A stretch of DNA of 64,000 bases from Isoetes taiwanensis (GCA_021234155.1 JAJEKV010000145.1:1427286-1491285); one strand, 5' to 3'. Positions 32,572 to 45,632 are shown, counted from the first letter of the stretch. Notes: a model not told the origin generated them from the letters alone. Program-made: numbers and translations.

Positions 32572-32670
32572 AAACAAACGCAACCGCCCAGACTAAAAAA
32601 GGCCGGACACACAAAATGAGAAACAAGAAAACACACTCTGCCGGAGGGCAACCCGTCGTGCGTAGCACCT
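32536..32670 (-). mobile_element. Short element with 35-base A/T run
   Basis: On the minus strand a ~95-bp body beginning AACAAGGTGCTACGCACGA ends in TTTGTTTG and then 35 T (32570-32536). The body start resembles a segment at 29575-29480. T-rich 3' tails are known in some plant SINEs. PPR sequence starts immediately to the right. Confidence 0.5.
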
Positions 32671-32675
32671 TGTTT

Positions 32676-33470
32676 TCTCTTGACCTTTGATTGTGTGCAT
32701 ATTTTCCATTGTGTTGACTTGCATTGCCAATTTGACAATCAGCTACAATGGGTTGCGCGAAAATGTCTCTGATTAGGTTGTCTCTAGATCCTTTATCCCT
32801 ATTAGATTTAGACCTCGGCTACACTGACTTATGAATCAACGACATATGTATGCAATAGGCACTTCTTGTATGCAATGGTTTCTGCATGCTAGAAAGAGGG
32901 GGATACTAAAGGGGCTCTCCAATTGTTTTATGATATGCAAATAGATGGTTTTACCACAGATGCTTCTACTAATCTAGGGGTGTTGCGAAGTGATAAGCTA
33001 ATTCGCTGCTTTATTGTAAAATATGGGGTTGATTCTCAGGTTATTATTGGAAACTATCTCATCAATATGTATGGTAGATATGGAAATATGGAAGCCTTGC
33101 ATGTGTTATTTTAGACAAATCTGGTATTAGCTCATGGAATCCAGTAATTGGAGCAATTTGCAGAATGTCAGTATACAAAAATCCATGAAACTTTTATTTA
33201 GAATGAAGGATGATGGGACTAGGCCAAATGTCATCATTTCTATATCAATAATCTCATCTTGTAGCCACACAAACTCAATTATTATTGCTTCTCATTTTTT
33301 ATAAGCACCACCACATGACCCCAACTGGGGAGCATTACAGTTCGATGATTGACCTTATTGGGCGAATAGGATGGCTTGACCTTGCTGAGGATTTTGCTTT
33401 CGTAGCTTTTCATTCTTTGAGGTAATCGTAGGAACAATATTCCACATTTTAGAAATTCAAATGTTATGCA
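32676..33470 (+). pseudogene. PPR pseudogene, longest uninterrupted-order copy
   Basis: This copy shows the order that the other fragments split. It reads LFYDMQIDGFTTDASTNLGV, LIRCFIVKYGVDSQVIIGN, YLINMYGRYGNMEALHVLF, a frame break, and then the C-terminal EHYSSMIDLIGRIGWLDLAEDF (about 33328-33398), typical of the end of PLS-type PPR proteins. Several stops and a small deletion at 33110 break it. It links the 5' fragments (for example 17569) and 3' fragments (20755) as parts of one gene. Confidence 0.8.
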
Positions 33471-34230
33471 AGGCATCTTTGAGAGGTATGTGGTCTGTTC
33501 TTTGTCACTCAGTGTTAACGTTTTGGGCGTCAATCAAATTATTTCAAACTAAATTTTGGAAGCAATAGTAAATAAAAATCTTTATTTGAGAAGAATATAC
33601 AACTGAAATGGAAAATGCATTTCTTAACATGATTTGTAAAGTTTCTGCTAGAAATGACAAGTTTTATCTAATGTGTACAGTATTCAGGGCAATAATACAG
33701 GAACTGAATGTGACATCTTAGAACTTCTAGATGCAGTGTCTGGATATAGAATAATGGTCATGATAGATTAGCATAATCCCGTTGTGACTGCCTTTCTCTG
33801 GTTCAATCCACAGGGAACTTCGTCCCGAATTGGAATTTTATAGAAAGTTGATGATAGGAAATGGGATTTGTATAGAGAATGGTAAGATTATATGTTTATT
33901 TGCAACAAATATTATTGTCTACAAATGTTGATATTATTCTCAATAACAAATATTTTGCGTATTGTTCAGTCATGGATTGCTATCATTGGTTGTGGTTATT
34001 ATATCTAATATTCCATTACTTCAATGGAGAGGTACGAGGGTGTGCACGCAATCATTTGACAAATCACATGACATATTTCAAACATATTAAGGGAAGATCG
34101 TAAGTCCTTCCTTCCTGCATAATTTATTGGGGTCATATAAAAAAACTACATTTCACTTTGTTTCACCTCCATACGAGGAGAAGCAAAAGTCATAATATGG
34201 AGCATCCCCGCATGCTTTCAAGTGTTGGTG
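33470..34230. repeat. R2 repeat spanning the copy-1/copy-2 join
   Basis: R2 in its complete form. The equivalent of window base 1 is inside it at 33671, so the duplication join itself is seamless here and the true breakpoint cannot be placed from this window. Confidence 0.75.
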
Positions 34231-34458
34231 TTTAGTCCTTTGGATTAGCAAATAGGAGGTCTCGTGGATGATAAAAACTCTTCTATTCTATTCTTAATTG
34301 GTCCATTGTTGGTGCACCGAAGATTATTTGTGCACCCAGGCATTTTTGAGAGGTATGTGGTCTATTTTTTGTCACTCTGTGCTAACATTTTTTATGTCTC
34401 AATCATATTATTCAAAACTAAATTTTGGGAGTAATAGTAAATAAAAATCTTTATTTGA

Positions 34459-34499
34459 GATAGATAGATAGATAGGTAGGTAGATAGGTAGGTAGATAG
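34459..34499. repeat. Short GATA/GGTA tract
   Basis: Mixed GATA and GGTA units joining R2-like sequence directly to the LINE-like relic. It replaces about 1.1 kb... of copy 1 sequence between 787 and 1556, of which ~0.7 kb is unique. Confidence 0.8.
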
Positions 34500-35760
34500 A
34501 CAGAAATTTTAACGTCCGCGAAAATCCCATCAGATTACGGGACCCAATACAAAAGAGGGGGCATAAGCCCGAACCAAAACAGGGGACAAAGTCCCATCAG
34601 AAAAACAAAAATCCCCTAATAAGAACAAAACAATACAAAAATCGACTGAAGCCGAGCAGAAGCGACTAGACGTAACACAACCAGGGGTTTAGAGGCCACT
34701 GATCAAGAATAAGTGCTCTACCTCTCTGATAAACTGCCCATTTTCTTTGGAGCCTCGCCTCACGAACCTTGCATAACCCGGCCCCGTTCTTTGAAGTTAA
34801 TTGAACCGGGAGAGGTCCTCCCCGTGCGGGGGAAGTGCCCCCGAGATGACTCCTATGCTCACATGCGCCGATCCCGGGATGCCGAACTGTATCGAGAAGA
34901 TGGCATGGCGGTTGGGCCATTAGCACCCACTTGTCGCTATTTGTAAAAGTTCCCGGATCATGGATATGCATAGCATCCGTGAAAAAATGTCTGTGCCGCC
35001 TCGTTTGTCCGGAAAGGTGAGGTCGCTGGATGCCTACTAGACGAGATTCAAGTAGCGACCACCTTTCGAGGTTGGCTGCACACGGTCCTCGTGCTATCGG
35101 ACGCTCTCGCTTGTTTCTATGTATGTGCCTGAGCTGCATCTTGCATCTAGACATTCGAATTCTTGGATGGCGGTGCCTCTTTGCAATCGTCTCACCGGAT
35201 CCGCGGCATCTAGACGCGTCGCGTAATGCGAACTATAGGTGGTACGCACCTCGCACTCTTGCCTCGGTCTTTACCATGGCATCCGATGCGTAATGTGTGT
35301 GCGAGATCTCGGGCGACTGAAAATCATGGCTAGTATGATATATGTATTCTTTCATCAAGAGGTCCAATATTTCTAGAACACGCACCCAAACTGTTCATAG
35401 GGAGTTGCACGTAATTGGTCAGAATCAGAATCTGCCGACCAAACCGACCGCATCCTGGAGTGAATTGTAAGCAAGGGGGACTGTGGTGTGGCCAAGTTTG
35501 AGGATACTGGAGATGTATCTCCTGGGAGTGTGGCTTCCACGGGGCCGAGGCCACCAAGGGGACTGTGCTCGGATGCAGGGGGAGGGGTCGAACATGGTGT
35601 GGCCTTGGGACTGCTCTGAGTCGAGGGGGGGGGCTGGATGGTGGAACCTTCCCTGCCTTCCTCGCCATATCTTTAGCTTGCCGCGTCATGGCTAAGGGTA
35701 GGCAGAAAGAACAGACAAAACAAGAAGCTAAAGGGGGAAGAATTGAAGCTACCGGGCCTG
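34500..35760 (-). pseudogene. LINE-like relic, copy 2
   Basis: Same element as 1557-2840. An open frame of 162 codons (35154-34666) covers the C-terminal part (RLQRKWAVYQRGRALILD) and the ORF start MTRQAKDMARKAGK is kept at about 35689. Differences from copy 1 lie mostly at CTG, CAG and CCTGG sites, for example CCTGGG against CCCGGG. Confidence 0.45.
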
Positions 35761-36116
35761 GCTCAAGACGAAAGTCCCCTTTACGTAATCGATGCCTTGA
35801 TGCCGGGTTCGCGGGCTAACAAGTAATGTAAACCGTGGTGCCGAGCAAAATCATGTTGAAGCAAGGGTCGGTAAATCCAGGGCCAAACAGATCTCAACAC
35901 GGGCCTTTGATGCTGAATGACCCGAAAGGGCTAAACAAACAACAAATAAATGAGCGGTCTTTGGCAAGATCATGTTGAAGCAAGGATTAGGGAATCTGAT
36001 GATGTGCTGAATCTAAACGTGTGGGCAGGAGGCTAATAGACGTACGGCAAAGCTTGTTGGGCTAATAGACCTGGGCAAAGCTTGCTACGGTCGGTGGTGC
36101 AAGATCATTGGCCTCA

Positions 36117-38600
36117 GGTAAAGAAAAACAAAATGTGTAGCATTAGGTTAAATACAAGCAATAGCAGATCCATTCACAGTCAAAGAAACTCATTTGAGCC
36201 CGAATTTGAGGGTGGTCAATGAATGTGCAGTAACTCGGCCATTACCAAATCTAAAGTGTTTTTGCTCAAGATTTTGCAAAGTGGTGATCATAAATTCTTA
36301 TTTTTATATAGAGTATTTGTTTAAACAAATGTCTATTGTTTAAGTGTTGATACCATAATTTACATCATGAAAAGTGAAGTTTGATGACTACATTGAGCAT
36401 TTTTGGGATGGGATGTTTGCTGTCTATGGGATGTTAATGTGATGTTTTCAGTTTTTATTGTGGGCCATTGATTTGCAAAATATTTCCTGGATTGTGCCAG
36501 ATCCACGACCACAATTTTTTTGAACAGAAATCGAAATGCAAGTTCCAATGGTACAAACATGCATGTTGCCTGCAACCTACAATCACATAAGACCATTCTT
36601 CTCATTCCACTTCCATGAAGCAATTGAACCTCCAGGCACATCTGTATCACAAGAAAGAAAGCACAAGGAATCTAGAAACAAAAAATTACCCTAGAACGTC
36701 TGCCAAATTTTTGGGTCGACAACAATAAATTCGACTATTTTGTATCCTCAAATTCGTCATATCCGATATTCTATTCCTAGATTATTAGCTTCAGACCCTA
36801 CCAAGCCGGAAGCCTGAACTAATCCGTAACCCCTAAGCCCGAACAAACCATGAATGAGCATGAACAGAGCCGAACAGAGCATGAAGCTCATGTCACGCTC
36901 CCAAGAAAACCAACCATCGCCCCCACCGCAACAGAGATCAAGTCGACAATGTCATGCAAAATTAGTATGGACACCGTGTCTGCCAAACGTAGCTTTCGAA
37001 AAATTGTTTCATCTCTTTCCTCTTTGGTACCATTGAGAAAAAACCACAAATAAACCCATAGAATAGAAATATGCCTTGAAACCAAACAAGCAACTCAAAC
37101 ATACACAAAAATACTATTTTGAATACAATACAATATAATACCGGAATCAGGTAAAGAAAACAAAATGTGTAGCATTAGGTTAAATACAAGCAATAGCAGG
37201 TCCATTCACAGTCAAAGAAACTCATTTGAGCCCGAACTTGAGGTTGGTTAATGAATGTGCAGTAACTTGGCCATTACAAAGTCTAAAAGTGTTTTTGCTA
37301 CAGTATTTGCAGTGGTGGTAATAAATTCTTATTTTTATATAAAGTATTTGTTTAAACAAAATCTAGTAGTCTATTGTTTAAGTGTTGATACCATAATTTA
37401 TAAAAGTGAAGTTTGATGACTAAATTAAGCATTTTTGGGATGGGATGTTTGCTCTCTGTGGGATGTTAATGTGATGTTTTCAGTTTTTATTGTGGGCCAT
37501 TGATTTGCAAAATACTCCCTGGATTGTGCTAGATCCACGACTACAATTTTTTTGAACAGAAATCGAAATGCAAGTTCCAATGGTACAAACCAAAATTAAG
37601 AGACTCAATGGTCTATCACATTTAGTAGATAATTTCCTCATAGTATTTACATCACAGTGGTTAGAAATATCGGTAATAAAGCAATCACACCGGGGCAAAA
37701 GCCCTCCTCGTAGAAGTCGTGCCGAGGAATCGAACCTCCAGGTCATAAACAAATTTCACCGGGCGAACATAACAATACAAGTAAAAAACACAGAGCTCTT
37801 CCTTTGCATGTTGCTCTTTCTTTATATAAAAAAGCTTTCATCTTGTAAAACCAACAGAGCCCTCTGCTTCAACAAAGCTTTCGCTACAAGAAATTCCTTC
37901 CAATTGCAAACTCCTTCCTTTCACCTGAATCCAAAAACCCTCTGAATCAATGAGCTCATGCATGTTATCTGCAACCTACAATCACAGAAGACCATTCTTC
38001 TTATTCCACTTCCATGAAGCAATTGAACCTCCGTGCACATCCATCACAAGCAAGAAAAACGCAAGGAATCTAGAAACAAAAATTACCCCTTAACGCTCGC
38101 CAAATTTTTGGGTCGACAACAATAAATTTGATTATTTTGTATCCTCAAATTCGTCATATCCGATATTCTATTCCTAGACTAGTAGCTTCAGATCTACCAA
38201 GCCAGAAGCCTGAACTAAGCCTGAACAAACCATGAACAGAGCCGGGAACAGAGCATGAAGCTCTGTCATGCGCTCCAGCAAACCAGGCCATCAGGCCCCG
38301 CTGCAACAGGAGATCAAGCTGACAGTCTCGACATGCAAAATTAGTAACGACATCGTGTCTGCCAAACATAGCTTTCCAAAAATTGTTTCATCTGTTTCCT
38401 CTTTGGTACCATCGAGGAAAACCACAAATAAATCCATAGAATAGAAATATGCCTTGAAACCAAACAAGCAACTCAACATACACAAAAATACTATTTTGAA
38501 TACAATACAACACCGGAATCACAGTCCCAACCACTGCAAGAATACCCTCTGCAATACAAAACAAATTGTGCAAACATGAAACATGAAGGAGCATATGGAA
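36117..38600. repeat. Duplicated blocks A-B-A'-B'
   Basis: Block A (36117-36560) recurs at 37148-37650. Block B, with GAAGCAATTGAACCTCC and TTTTTGGGTCGACAACAATA (36570-37130), recurs at 37970-38520. Copy 1 keeps only an A/A' recombinant. No gene is recognisable; short frames across it are not supported. Confidence 0.75.
37640..37750 (-). repeat. Possible tRNA-related SINE remnant
   Basis: Minus-strand GGTTCGATTCCTC (37736-37724) fits a pol III box B and is followed by GGAGGGCTTTTGCCCC. No convincing box A is found, so this is tentative. Confidence 0.35.
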
Positions 38601-39460
38601 CTACAGAAACTGCACTAAATAAGATCAAAACATGGGATGTTCGTATTTGTAGATGTTTGTTCCCATAATAATTTGTAGATGTGCAAACTAACAAATGTGC
38701 AAACAAGTTATGTGCAAACTTAGTTGAGCACTAATAAATGTGTTATATTTGAATATTTGTCTCAAAGTGAGCTCTGTGTTTACCAAAGCAGCAATTAAGA
38801 CCCTTGGCTAGGCCAAGAGAGCACGGGGAGAAACCTTGGCAAGTCAAGGCAAGTCAAGAATAAGAACTAAGTGTTCCCAATGCACACCGTTTTGCATTTC
38901 CTAGGAGATATTTATAAGCAGCGGCTTTCAAACTTAGCTGACCGGTGAATCATGAAATCTGTAAGTCAATGTGATTCTGTAGAAGAATTATGCACCACAT
39001 GTGATTCTGTAGAAGAATTCCGTTCCTTGCTGAACAAATAGACTTCTTGAAGCTAAGTTATATTTCAAGGGCTCAAAGATCTTCCTTCCTTCCTTTCTTT
39101 TCTTATATAGCTGCACAAGTTCTGGACCGCTGGTCTTTCTAAAATTGGATGGCAAACATCAGACAGGAGAATGCAAGGATAAACCAAATTGGTCAGTTTA
39201 TGTAAATCTTAAGATCACGAAAGACAGGAAATAAGAGGCACACGTACTCAGTGTCACGATAGAGATGTAAAATTCCTTGGACAAATCTGATGGATATAAC
39301 ATGTAAAAAGGGTCCTTGGGATTTACATCGTCCTCCTCATGCTCATCTATATTCTTCATGATCTGCAAAAACATAAAGCTACTAACTATAAACTACAGAT
39401 TTGAACATGTCGGAGATGAGATAAGAGTGCTCCTGTATATAAGACTTTTTATTTGATCCA
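38600..39460. other. Copy-2-specific and shared non-coding stretch
   Basis: Bases 38582-38660 resemble 20098-20170 (AACATGAAGGAGCATATGGA). Shared sequence with copy 1 resumes at about 39196. No gene. Confidence 0.5.
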
Positions 39461-39479
39461 GATATTTGTAAACTTTTGG

Positions 39480-40780
39480 AATTGTTGGGCAGGTTATTCT
39501 CCACTTCACTGTCTTCTGAACTCCAAGAGATTTTAGAAGGTCTTTCAATGCCTCATATTTTTTTTTTCAAAGCCAATGCCACATCTCCAAGTGAACATGA
39601 AAAATCTGAAACAATCACCTCTCTTAGTCTGTCACTTGAAAGTGCAGCACAATTAACCAAGCCCTCCAACTTTTTCTTTTCAGCCCGTGATAAGTTGCTT
39701 CTTTGCAATACAATCTAGCCTCATCATATAGCTGATCATGTGAACCCTTAAAGTACAACAGACAAAGCTTTAGCAAACGCTAGAAACAACCTGAATGGGA
39801 AAGGATGCCGACTACTCCTACAACGATGAAAATAATTGAGCAAAAGATTTGTGCCAATGTGGTCAAAATGTAAGAGCTTACATTCGTCTTCAATGAAACT
39901 TGTGATCAGCTTGAGAGCTAACTCAGGAAGATAAAGTACCTAAATATTTTGGTAGAAGCAGCTTGAAAATACTTCTCCTCAAAGCTTCAGAGAGATTGTA
40001 TCAAGCAGCATAAAGATATAAACTATTGAAGGAACGGATATTAATAAACTTCCATAACAAACTCTAAACTCCTTTTACTGCTTTTCTGCATTAACACAAG
40101 GAATATCATATGCTTTTGCCAAGCTTATAACAACAACATGTAGTGCTCCAGCCTGCCATGATGCAACTGATTTAGCTACAAAAGAATCAGTCATTTCTTT
40201 TTGTTGGCATGGAAGCCACACTGTCCTTCAACCTGAGATTTCAACATCCAGCTGCAAAACTAACTTCTCCACGGAATCAGCTAACTTCCCAGAACTTCCA
40301 GAACTTCCAAGTGCCTCGCATCCCAATAGCTTTAATAATTGCTGCCAACTTACGAGCTGCACTATAGGGTACTTCACTTACAGGAGGACATAACGTGAAT
40401 CGTATAGCATGTTTGGGATCTATTTACTGTCCACCAATGCGGTGAAGGACTCTGTTCCACCAATAGTGGGTTTTTTGCAATTATCATAATTCAAGGAAAG
40501 CCAAAAGGTGATTACCACAACTGAACTCACAGCAGCTCCATTTTCCTGGACGAATTTCTTTTGAAACAAACCATGGGTTTGGACACATTATACATATGGA
40601 TTATACCTGCCAGGTTAAGAAACAAGCATCTTTATAAAACATCTCATCAAAGTCATCGAACTATCTATGCTGTGCCAGAGAACATAAGAATTGATGACAA
40701 CAATCCATGGAGTTTCTACAAATCCTGTTGCATACCCCATAATCCGGACTGATCCCAACTAATGGAGATCGGCGCAAAAT
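39480..40780 (-). pseudogene. Unrecognised minus-strand gene relic, copy 2
   Basis: Near-identical to 4000-5270, including the ten-base A run that breaks the last exon-like stretch. A 17-bp insertion (CAAAGCTTCAGAGAGAT, about 39980) is specific to this copy. This block is almost free of the CAG/CTG changes seen elsewhere. Confidence 0.4.
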
Positions 40781-40932
40781 AAATGAGATGAGAAGGGCCA
40801 GTTAACAACCGAAGCTGGGGTTAATTATATGCACTCAATATAACAGCATCTTATGCCTTCAGAGCAAATGTTTATCCGGCAATGCTCTAATTGCCTTCGG
40901 AATCCTTGTATGTTTCTACATATTTGATGGGG

Positions 40933-41254
40933 GGGTGAAAGCATGCTAGGGTGTACCATCTAAATTTCTTTTTAGGGAGTGCAAAACTACCCAAAAAAGT
41001 ACCCAGCACTGGGTACTGGGAACTTGCATAAATGTCTCAATAAACAATAAGTTTGAGAGTTGATTCATTAATTTTAGTATCTAATAGTATTGTTATCCTC
41101 TAATGATATAGATTGCCATGTTATTGACCTTCAACTCAAAAGTTTTGAATTGATTTTAATGGGAAGAAAAAACAGAAAGTACCAGTTTTAAAAGTACCCA
41201 GTGAAGGTACTTTTGAGGGTTCCAAAAGTGGTACACCGTAGCATGCTTTCACCC
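40933..41254. mobile_element. MITE, 322 bp, insertion 1
   Basis: The inverted ends GGGTGAAAGCATGCTA and TAGCATGCTTTCACCC extend to about 26 bp with one mismatch. Flanks are GGGG on both sides (40929-40932 and 41255-41258); copy 1 has a single GGGG at 5431-5434, an empty site. An internal stem GTACCCAG/CTGGGTAC (40999-41016) is present. No coding capacity. Confidence 0.9.
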
Positions 41255-41259
41255 GGGGC

Positions 41260-43190
41260 ATAAACAAATGGCCACCACTTACCTTGGATAATTTGTCGAG
41301 CATAGTTTGGCCTGGCCCTTTTTTATATTGTTATACCAAGGGGGTGTAACTTAAATGGCGAAACGGTGGAAATTGCTTTCTTCGCCAAAATTTTGAATTG
41401 GCCACTTCTATCCATCTAACATGGAAAGATGGTAGCCACGTCAATATTTGTCAAGGTGCCCCCCTTGATCAATGAGGTCGCGATAGCTTGCCTGTCATTT
41501 TAGACCCTTGTTGTTTTCTGCAATTAGAAGAAAAAAAACCTATGCTAAACTTGATAAACCCAAACTCCCCTATCTGCACACAATTATATTGTGATATGTA
41601 AATCCAAGAATGGTTGGAGTTAGAACTGAGGTAGTAGTATGCGTAAATCATAGTTTGCTAATGTCGGTAGAGCACAATTTGCATATCAAATGAACTTACA
41701 CGAAAGTGCGAGGGCCATATGTCTTTGGGGATGAAGATTCTCATTCTTGAAAAAATGCTTACGTAATAATTTTTCTTCCTGCTTTGATGAAAGCACATCA
41801 GGGCAACCCTTTGTGCGTCAACACCTTTTTATATTTTTCTCTTAACTGCGCAGAACATCGAAACCATACCGTAGGAAAATCATAGAAGAAAAGCGTAAAA
41901 ACAAATCAAAAAAATGTAAAAAGGTTTTGACCATACCCTAGGATAAGGTTTGCACAATCTTTTGTGTATTGTGGGAGGGTATTTAGGCAAAGGGTTCTTC
42001 ACATAAAATTTCTAGGTCAGATTGTATTTGTGATCGATAAATACCAAATTTGAGGTGCTTGTTGCTAATTTTAGAGTCGCTTAATTCCTCGGCTCTTTTT
42101 TTCGAAAGCATCCCGAGGGATGGATTTGCTCAAGATAGAAGTAGAAATTGCCCGGCTATTGACACGAGTAGGATGAAGAAGGGATAAGGGTCGGGATGTG
42201 GACGTGTGATCTGCAATGAGGTAGGGCAGATTACCTATTACTGTGGCCTCGCCTGCAGGCCATAGTAAGGTATGGTCGAATAAGGCCGATGGTTAAACAT
42301 TCAAATAGGCCGATGGTCGAATAAGGGCGATAAACAGAAGTCTTTGATTTGATCATTACAAGACCAAGAGCATCGGCCAGAGCTGTAGATCGGATCACGT
42401 AAAAGCACAGCCTTAAATACATGAAAATAATGGTTCACCATTTATGAACCACAAAAAGAAACACGATCAAAGTGAAGGAAACCTTATACGTGAACCACGA
42501 TTAGGTGAAAACTTGACGTAACGCGAGGAATTTCATAGCAAACAAAAAAAGTTATCATCATCATCAAAAGGAAACCAAAGTTTGATTGTGAATGTATCAA
42601 CCTAGCGTAACTCAGAGAACAAAATGCATTCCAACAAAAATGTCTATTTTGGTTGGTTTTGTTTTTGTTTTCAAAAGTTGAATGTGTCCCCGCATGGCGT
42701 AAATGCAAATATCATGTGTCCCGGCAGTTGCATGCCGTAAAACAAATATCAGCTTTACTCGATTTAGAAATGCTTTTGACATGTGCTTCTCGCTATCTAT
42801 TAACCTTGCTTGTATAACAAGGCCTGCTAAAAGAGAAACAACATTCACATTACATGTTAAATTGCTTACTTTATGATTGTTTGGCAGCACTCTTCAACCA
42901 TATCATGTCCCGTAAGAATGCGATTATCCGCATATCCGAAAAATAATAGAGAATAGATCGTAGATACATGCCGATATGCTTTTGCCATGTAGAGTGACAT
43001 TACAAAAACTGTTACAAGCTTTTCCGTGGCAAAGACAATATAATCATAAACTTGGCAACGATTTTGCGAGCTCATGCAATTGTACCGACCGCCTAGTTTC
43101 TTGCCATTCACTCTTGGTATGCCTGCAAAAACTTTCACACCATAAATGGTTACAAATTAGGATCAAACATATATGTAAGTGTAGTGGAGC
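41260..43190. other. Non-coding stretch, copy 2
   Basis: Counterpart of 5435-7660. From about 41.76 kb on, differences from copy 1 fall mainly on CAG/CTG sites (for example CATGGCAGAA against CATGGCGTAA). No gene. Confidence 0.6.
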
Positions 43191-43199
43191 ATTACCTTA

Positions 43200-43920
43200 A
43201 GCGGTAACAAGTGCTTTTGTGGAGGCCCGGGACATGAAGAACAACTTGAATGAGTTTCGGGCTCCAAAAGAAAGAGTGAGAGTGACAACTCCCCGACCTA
43301 TACTAGCTTGTTGGGAACGATCCCCCATTTTGACAATTCGAGCAACTTTCAAGGCGTGTATTGAAGAAAAAAGGATCCATGAGATATCATATGAGCAGTT
43401 GCTCTGAATCCAAGAACCAACTAGGTATTAAGATATCCGCAACATGGTCGCAAAGATATAGATATTCAATAGTATCATCATTCTCCAAGCTATCATCAAC
43501 GTGACAAGTGTGTTCTTCTACATTCTCTCGGAGCTTCAACAAGATTGCCATATTCCTCCTGGTGGAGGACGCTTTGAAACCTGGCTAGAGAAGGGCCGGA
43601 CATTCTTTAGCATAATGTCCCGCTCTTTTCACATTTGTGAATTAGTCCCTTGAGATGACAAATGTGTTTTGTCACATCAACACTTTCATCCACTTCAAAT
43701 TATGAAGCTGATTTCTCAAAAAGCACACATTAAGAGGCATTTCTTAAGGCATAATTATGCTCAAGGAGGCGATAATCTCTCTCGCTACTTTTGGCTACTT
43801 TAACCAAATGAACAGGATTTTCATCCAATCCCCGCAAATTCACAATTTTGCTTTTTCTACCTTTTCAAAGATCAAAAGATTTGAGTAACATAGAAACCAC
43901 CGTATAACACACTTTTAAAG
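43200..43920 (-). pseudogene. copia gag-protease fragment, copy 2
   Basis: Same fragment as 7674-8420. The protease and zinc-knuckle codons are present but the frame is broken repeatedly at former CTG/CAG sites. Confidence 0.7.
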
Positions 43921-44104
43921 AGAATGAAGCAATCCGATACATGAATTCAATAATTCAAAACATCTTAAGGGTCTTTACAAATGACAATTGTACAATTGCA
44001 TCATGTGAATGATGGGTAGCAGCTATACAATCTCAATAATCAGATACAATTGGCTGAATACTATGTACAAAAGCCAAGTTATTGTTGGCAGCCTCACCGG
44101 ATTT

Positions 44105-45330
44105 TATGAGGTTGACGAGATCATCGCCGCCTCGGTTTGTCACCGAAAGTGTCCATCTCTTCTTGCACCTCCTACATTTATATCTTGGTTGGTTTAGATC
44201 CTTGTTGTCAAAATAGTCAAAACGAAAGTGTCATCACTTGACAAAGGAGGGCGTGCACAATGTATCTTTTGCCACTTCATCCTTGCACCGCCCTTGCTTC
44301 TTCATTCGATAATTATTACCGCTTGGGGCATGATCTTTTGCTTCTTCGTCCTTGGTGCTGCCATTGCTTTTTCAATACTAATAGGCAACATCCTTGTAAC
44401 TTGTTGACCGCAGAACGCCTGCTCATTCTCGATACATATTATTGCTAATAGGCAACATGCATGTAGCTTGTTGACTCGCAACTTGAAAGGATGCATTGAG
44501 GAGGTCAACCATGCCGCAGGTGGGAGTGTTCCACTCCATGACCATGCAAGACAGTTTCAACACCTCTTATCATTTGTTGCCACGAGCAACCAAAGCCTAA
44601 GCCATCCAATTCACCCCTTCCCCGTGTTGGTCTTGCATTTCCATGTTCAGCTCGCCTTCCGTAATTCGCGCTTGTGCCAACAAGGCGTTGAATTCTTCCC
44701 AGCAAGTCGCTACTTTGTTCTGTTGGCTCCTCATCATCTCTACTTCTATGCTGATCGCCACGTTGACCACGTCAAACATGTGTCCATGACCATTTCCTTG
44801 TGTTGTCTCCTCTAGTCTTGCCTCACAAAGCGCTGGCAGTTAGTCTGACAAGTCTTCATCAAGACCACATGCTGCCAACAACAAGCCATACCCTTGTTTT
44901 TCTTTCAAGTTGACTAGGGCCTCTTCTTGTTCCCAAGAATTGAAATCTTGGAGTGTTTGTGATAACGAGCCATTGACTTCGGTTGTGACATTTCACCCCA
45001 ACCATTGCCAAATTGAAGTCAAAATCACCACCAAACTCACCTTGTTTTTTCTTCCTTTTGCTCTTGGCCACAACACAAATAACTCAATTTTTCTTTCAAG
45101 TTGACTAGGGCCTCTTCTTGCTCCCAAGAATTGAAATCTTGAGTGTTTGTGATAACAAGCCATTGACTTCTCGTTGTGACATTTCGTCCCCGTGCATTGC
45201 CAAGTCTCCGCCAAAAATTGAAGTCAAAATCACCACCAAACTCACCTTGTTTTTCTTCCTTTTGCTCTTTGCCACAACACAAATAACTCGGTTCTTCCGA
45301 GTAAGAATAAAGTCTTCTTAAATCACGCAT
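44105..45330 (-). pseudogene. Dof-like gene, copy 2, with N-terminal duplication
   Basis: Counterpart of 8597-9636. CRRCKKRWTL of the Dof finger is readable but the 21-residue spacer is frame-shifted. The N-terminal ~180 bp is present twice (44859-45071 and 45037-45330), giving two copies of the EFGGDFDFN region. Many changes sit at CAG/CTG sites, so the real state of this copy is uncertain. Confidence 0.65.
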
Positions 45331-45344
45331 CACCATCATCGATC

Positions 45345-45632
45345 GCCTTCTATCTTCTCTTCTCTTCTCTCTTGAACGACAAATTGAATGGGGTTTTTAT
45401 AAGGAATGGGTTTTCCTAGAAAATAGAAAACGCGTGGATAAAGAGGATATTAAAACAAACATTATTGTTTATTGTCCACAAATGTTACCGATAATATTTT
45501 CTCCGTAATAGATATTTTTGGGTTGCCTAGGGTGTAATAGATATTTTGGGTTGCCTAGGAGTTAAGATTTTAGAATATACCGCAAGCATATGTAGCAATA
45601 TTCTTTTCCTACAAGCCGCTAGCCGGTTTTTT
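45345..45632. repeat. R1 leader repeat, copy 2
   Basis: Counterpart of 9637-9930. Confidence 0.75.

Larger units (their letters stand above)
1..33670. repeat. Segmental duplication, copy 1
   Basis: Base 1 onward is repeated from 33671 in direct orientation and the same order of features follows to the end of the window, where base 64000 corresponds to about 28988 here. The left border of this copy lies outside the window. The block carries several structural differences from copy 2, so it is either a real tandem duplication or two haplotypes joined head to tail by assembly. Confidence 0.93.

Noticed and set aside
44105-45330. Pseudogenisation of the copy-2 Dof gene as a biological event
   Set aside because: Almost every disruptive difference from copy 1 lies at a CAG/CTG or CCGG site in an altered block, so a technical origin is more likely.
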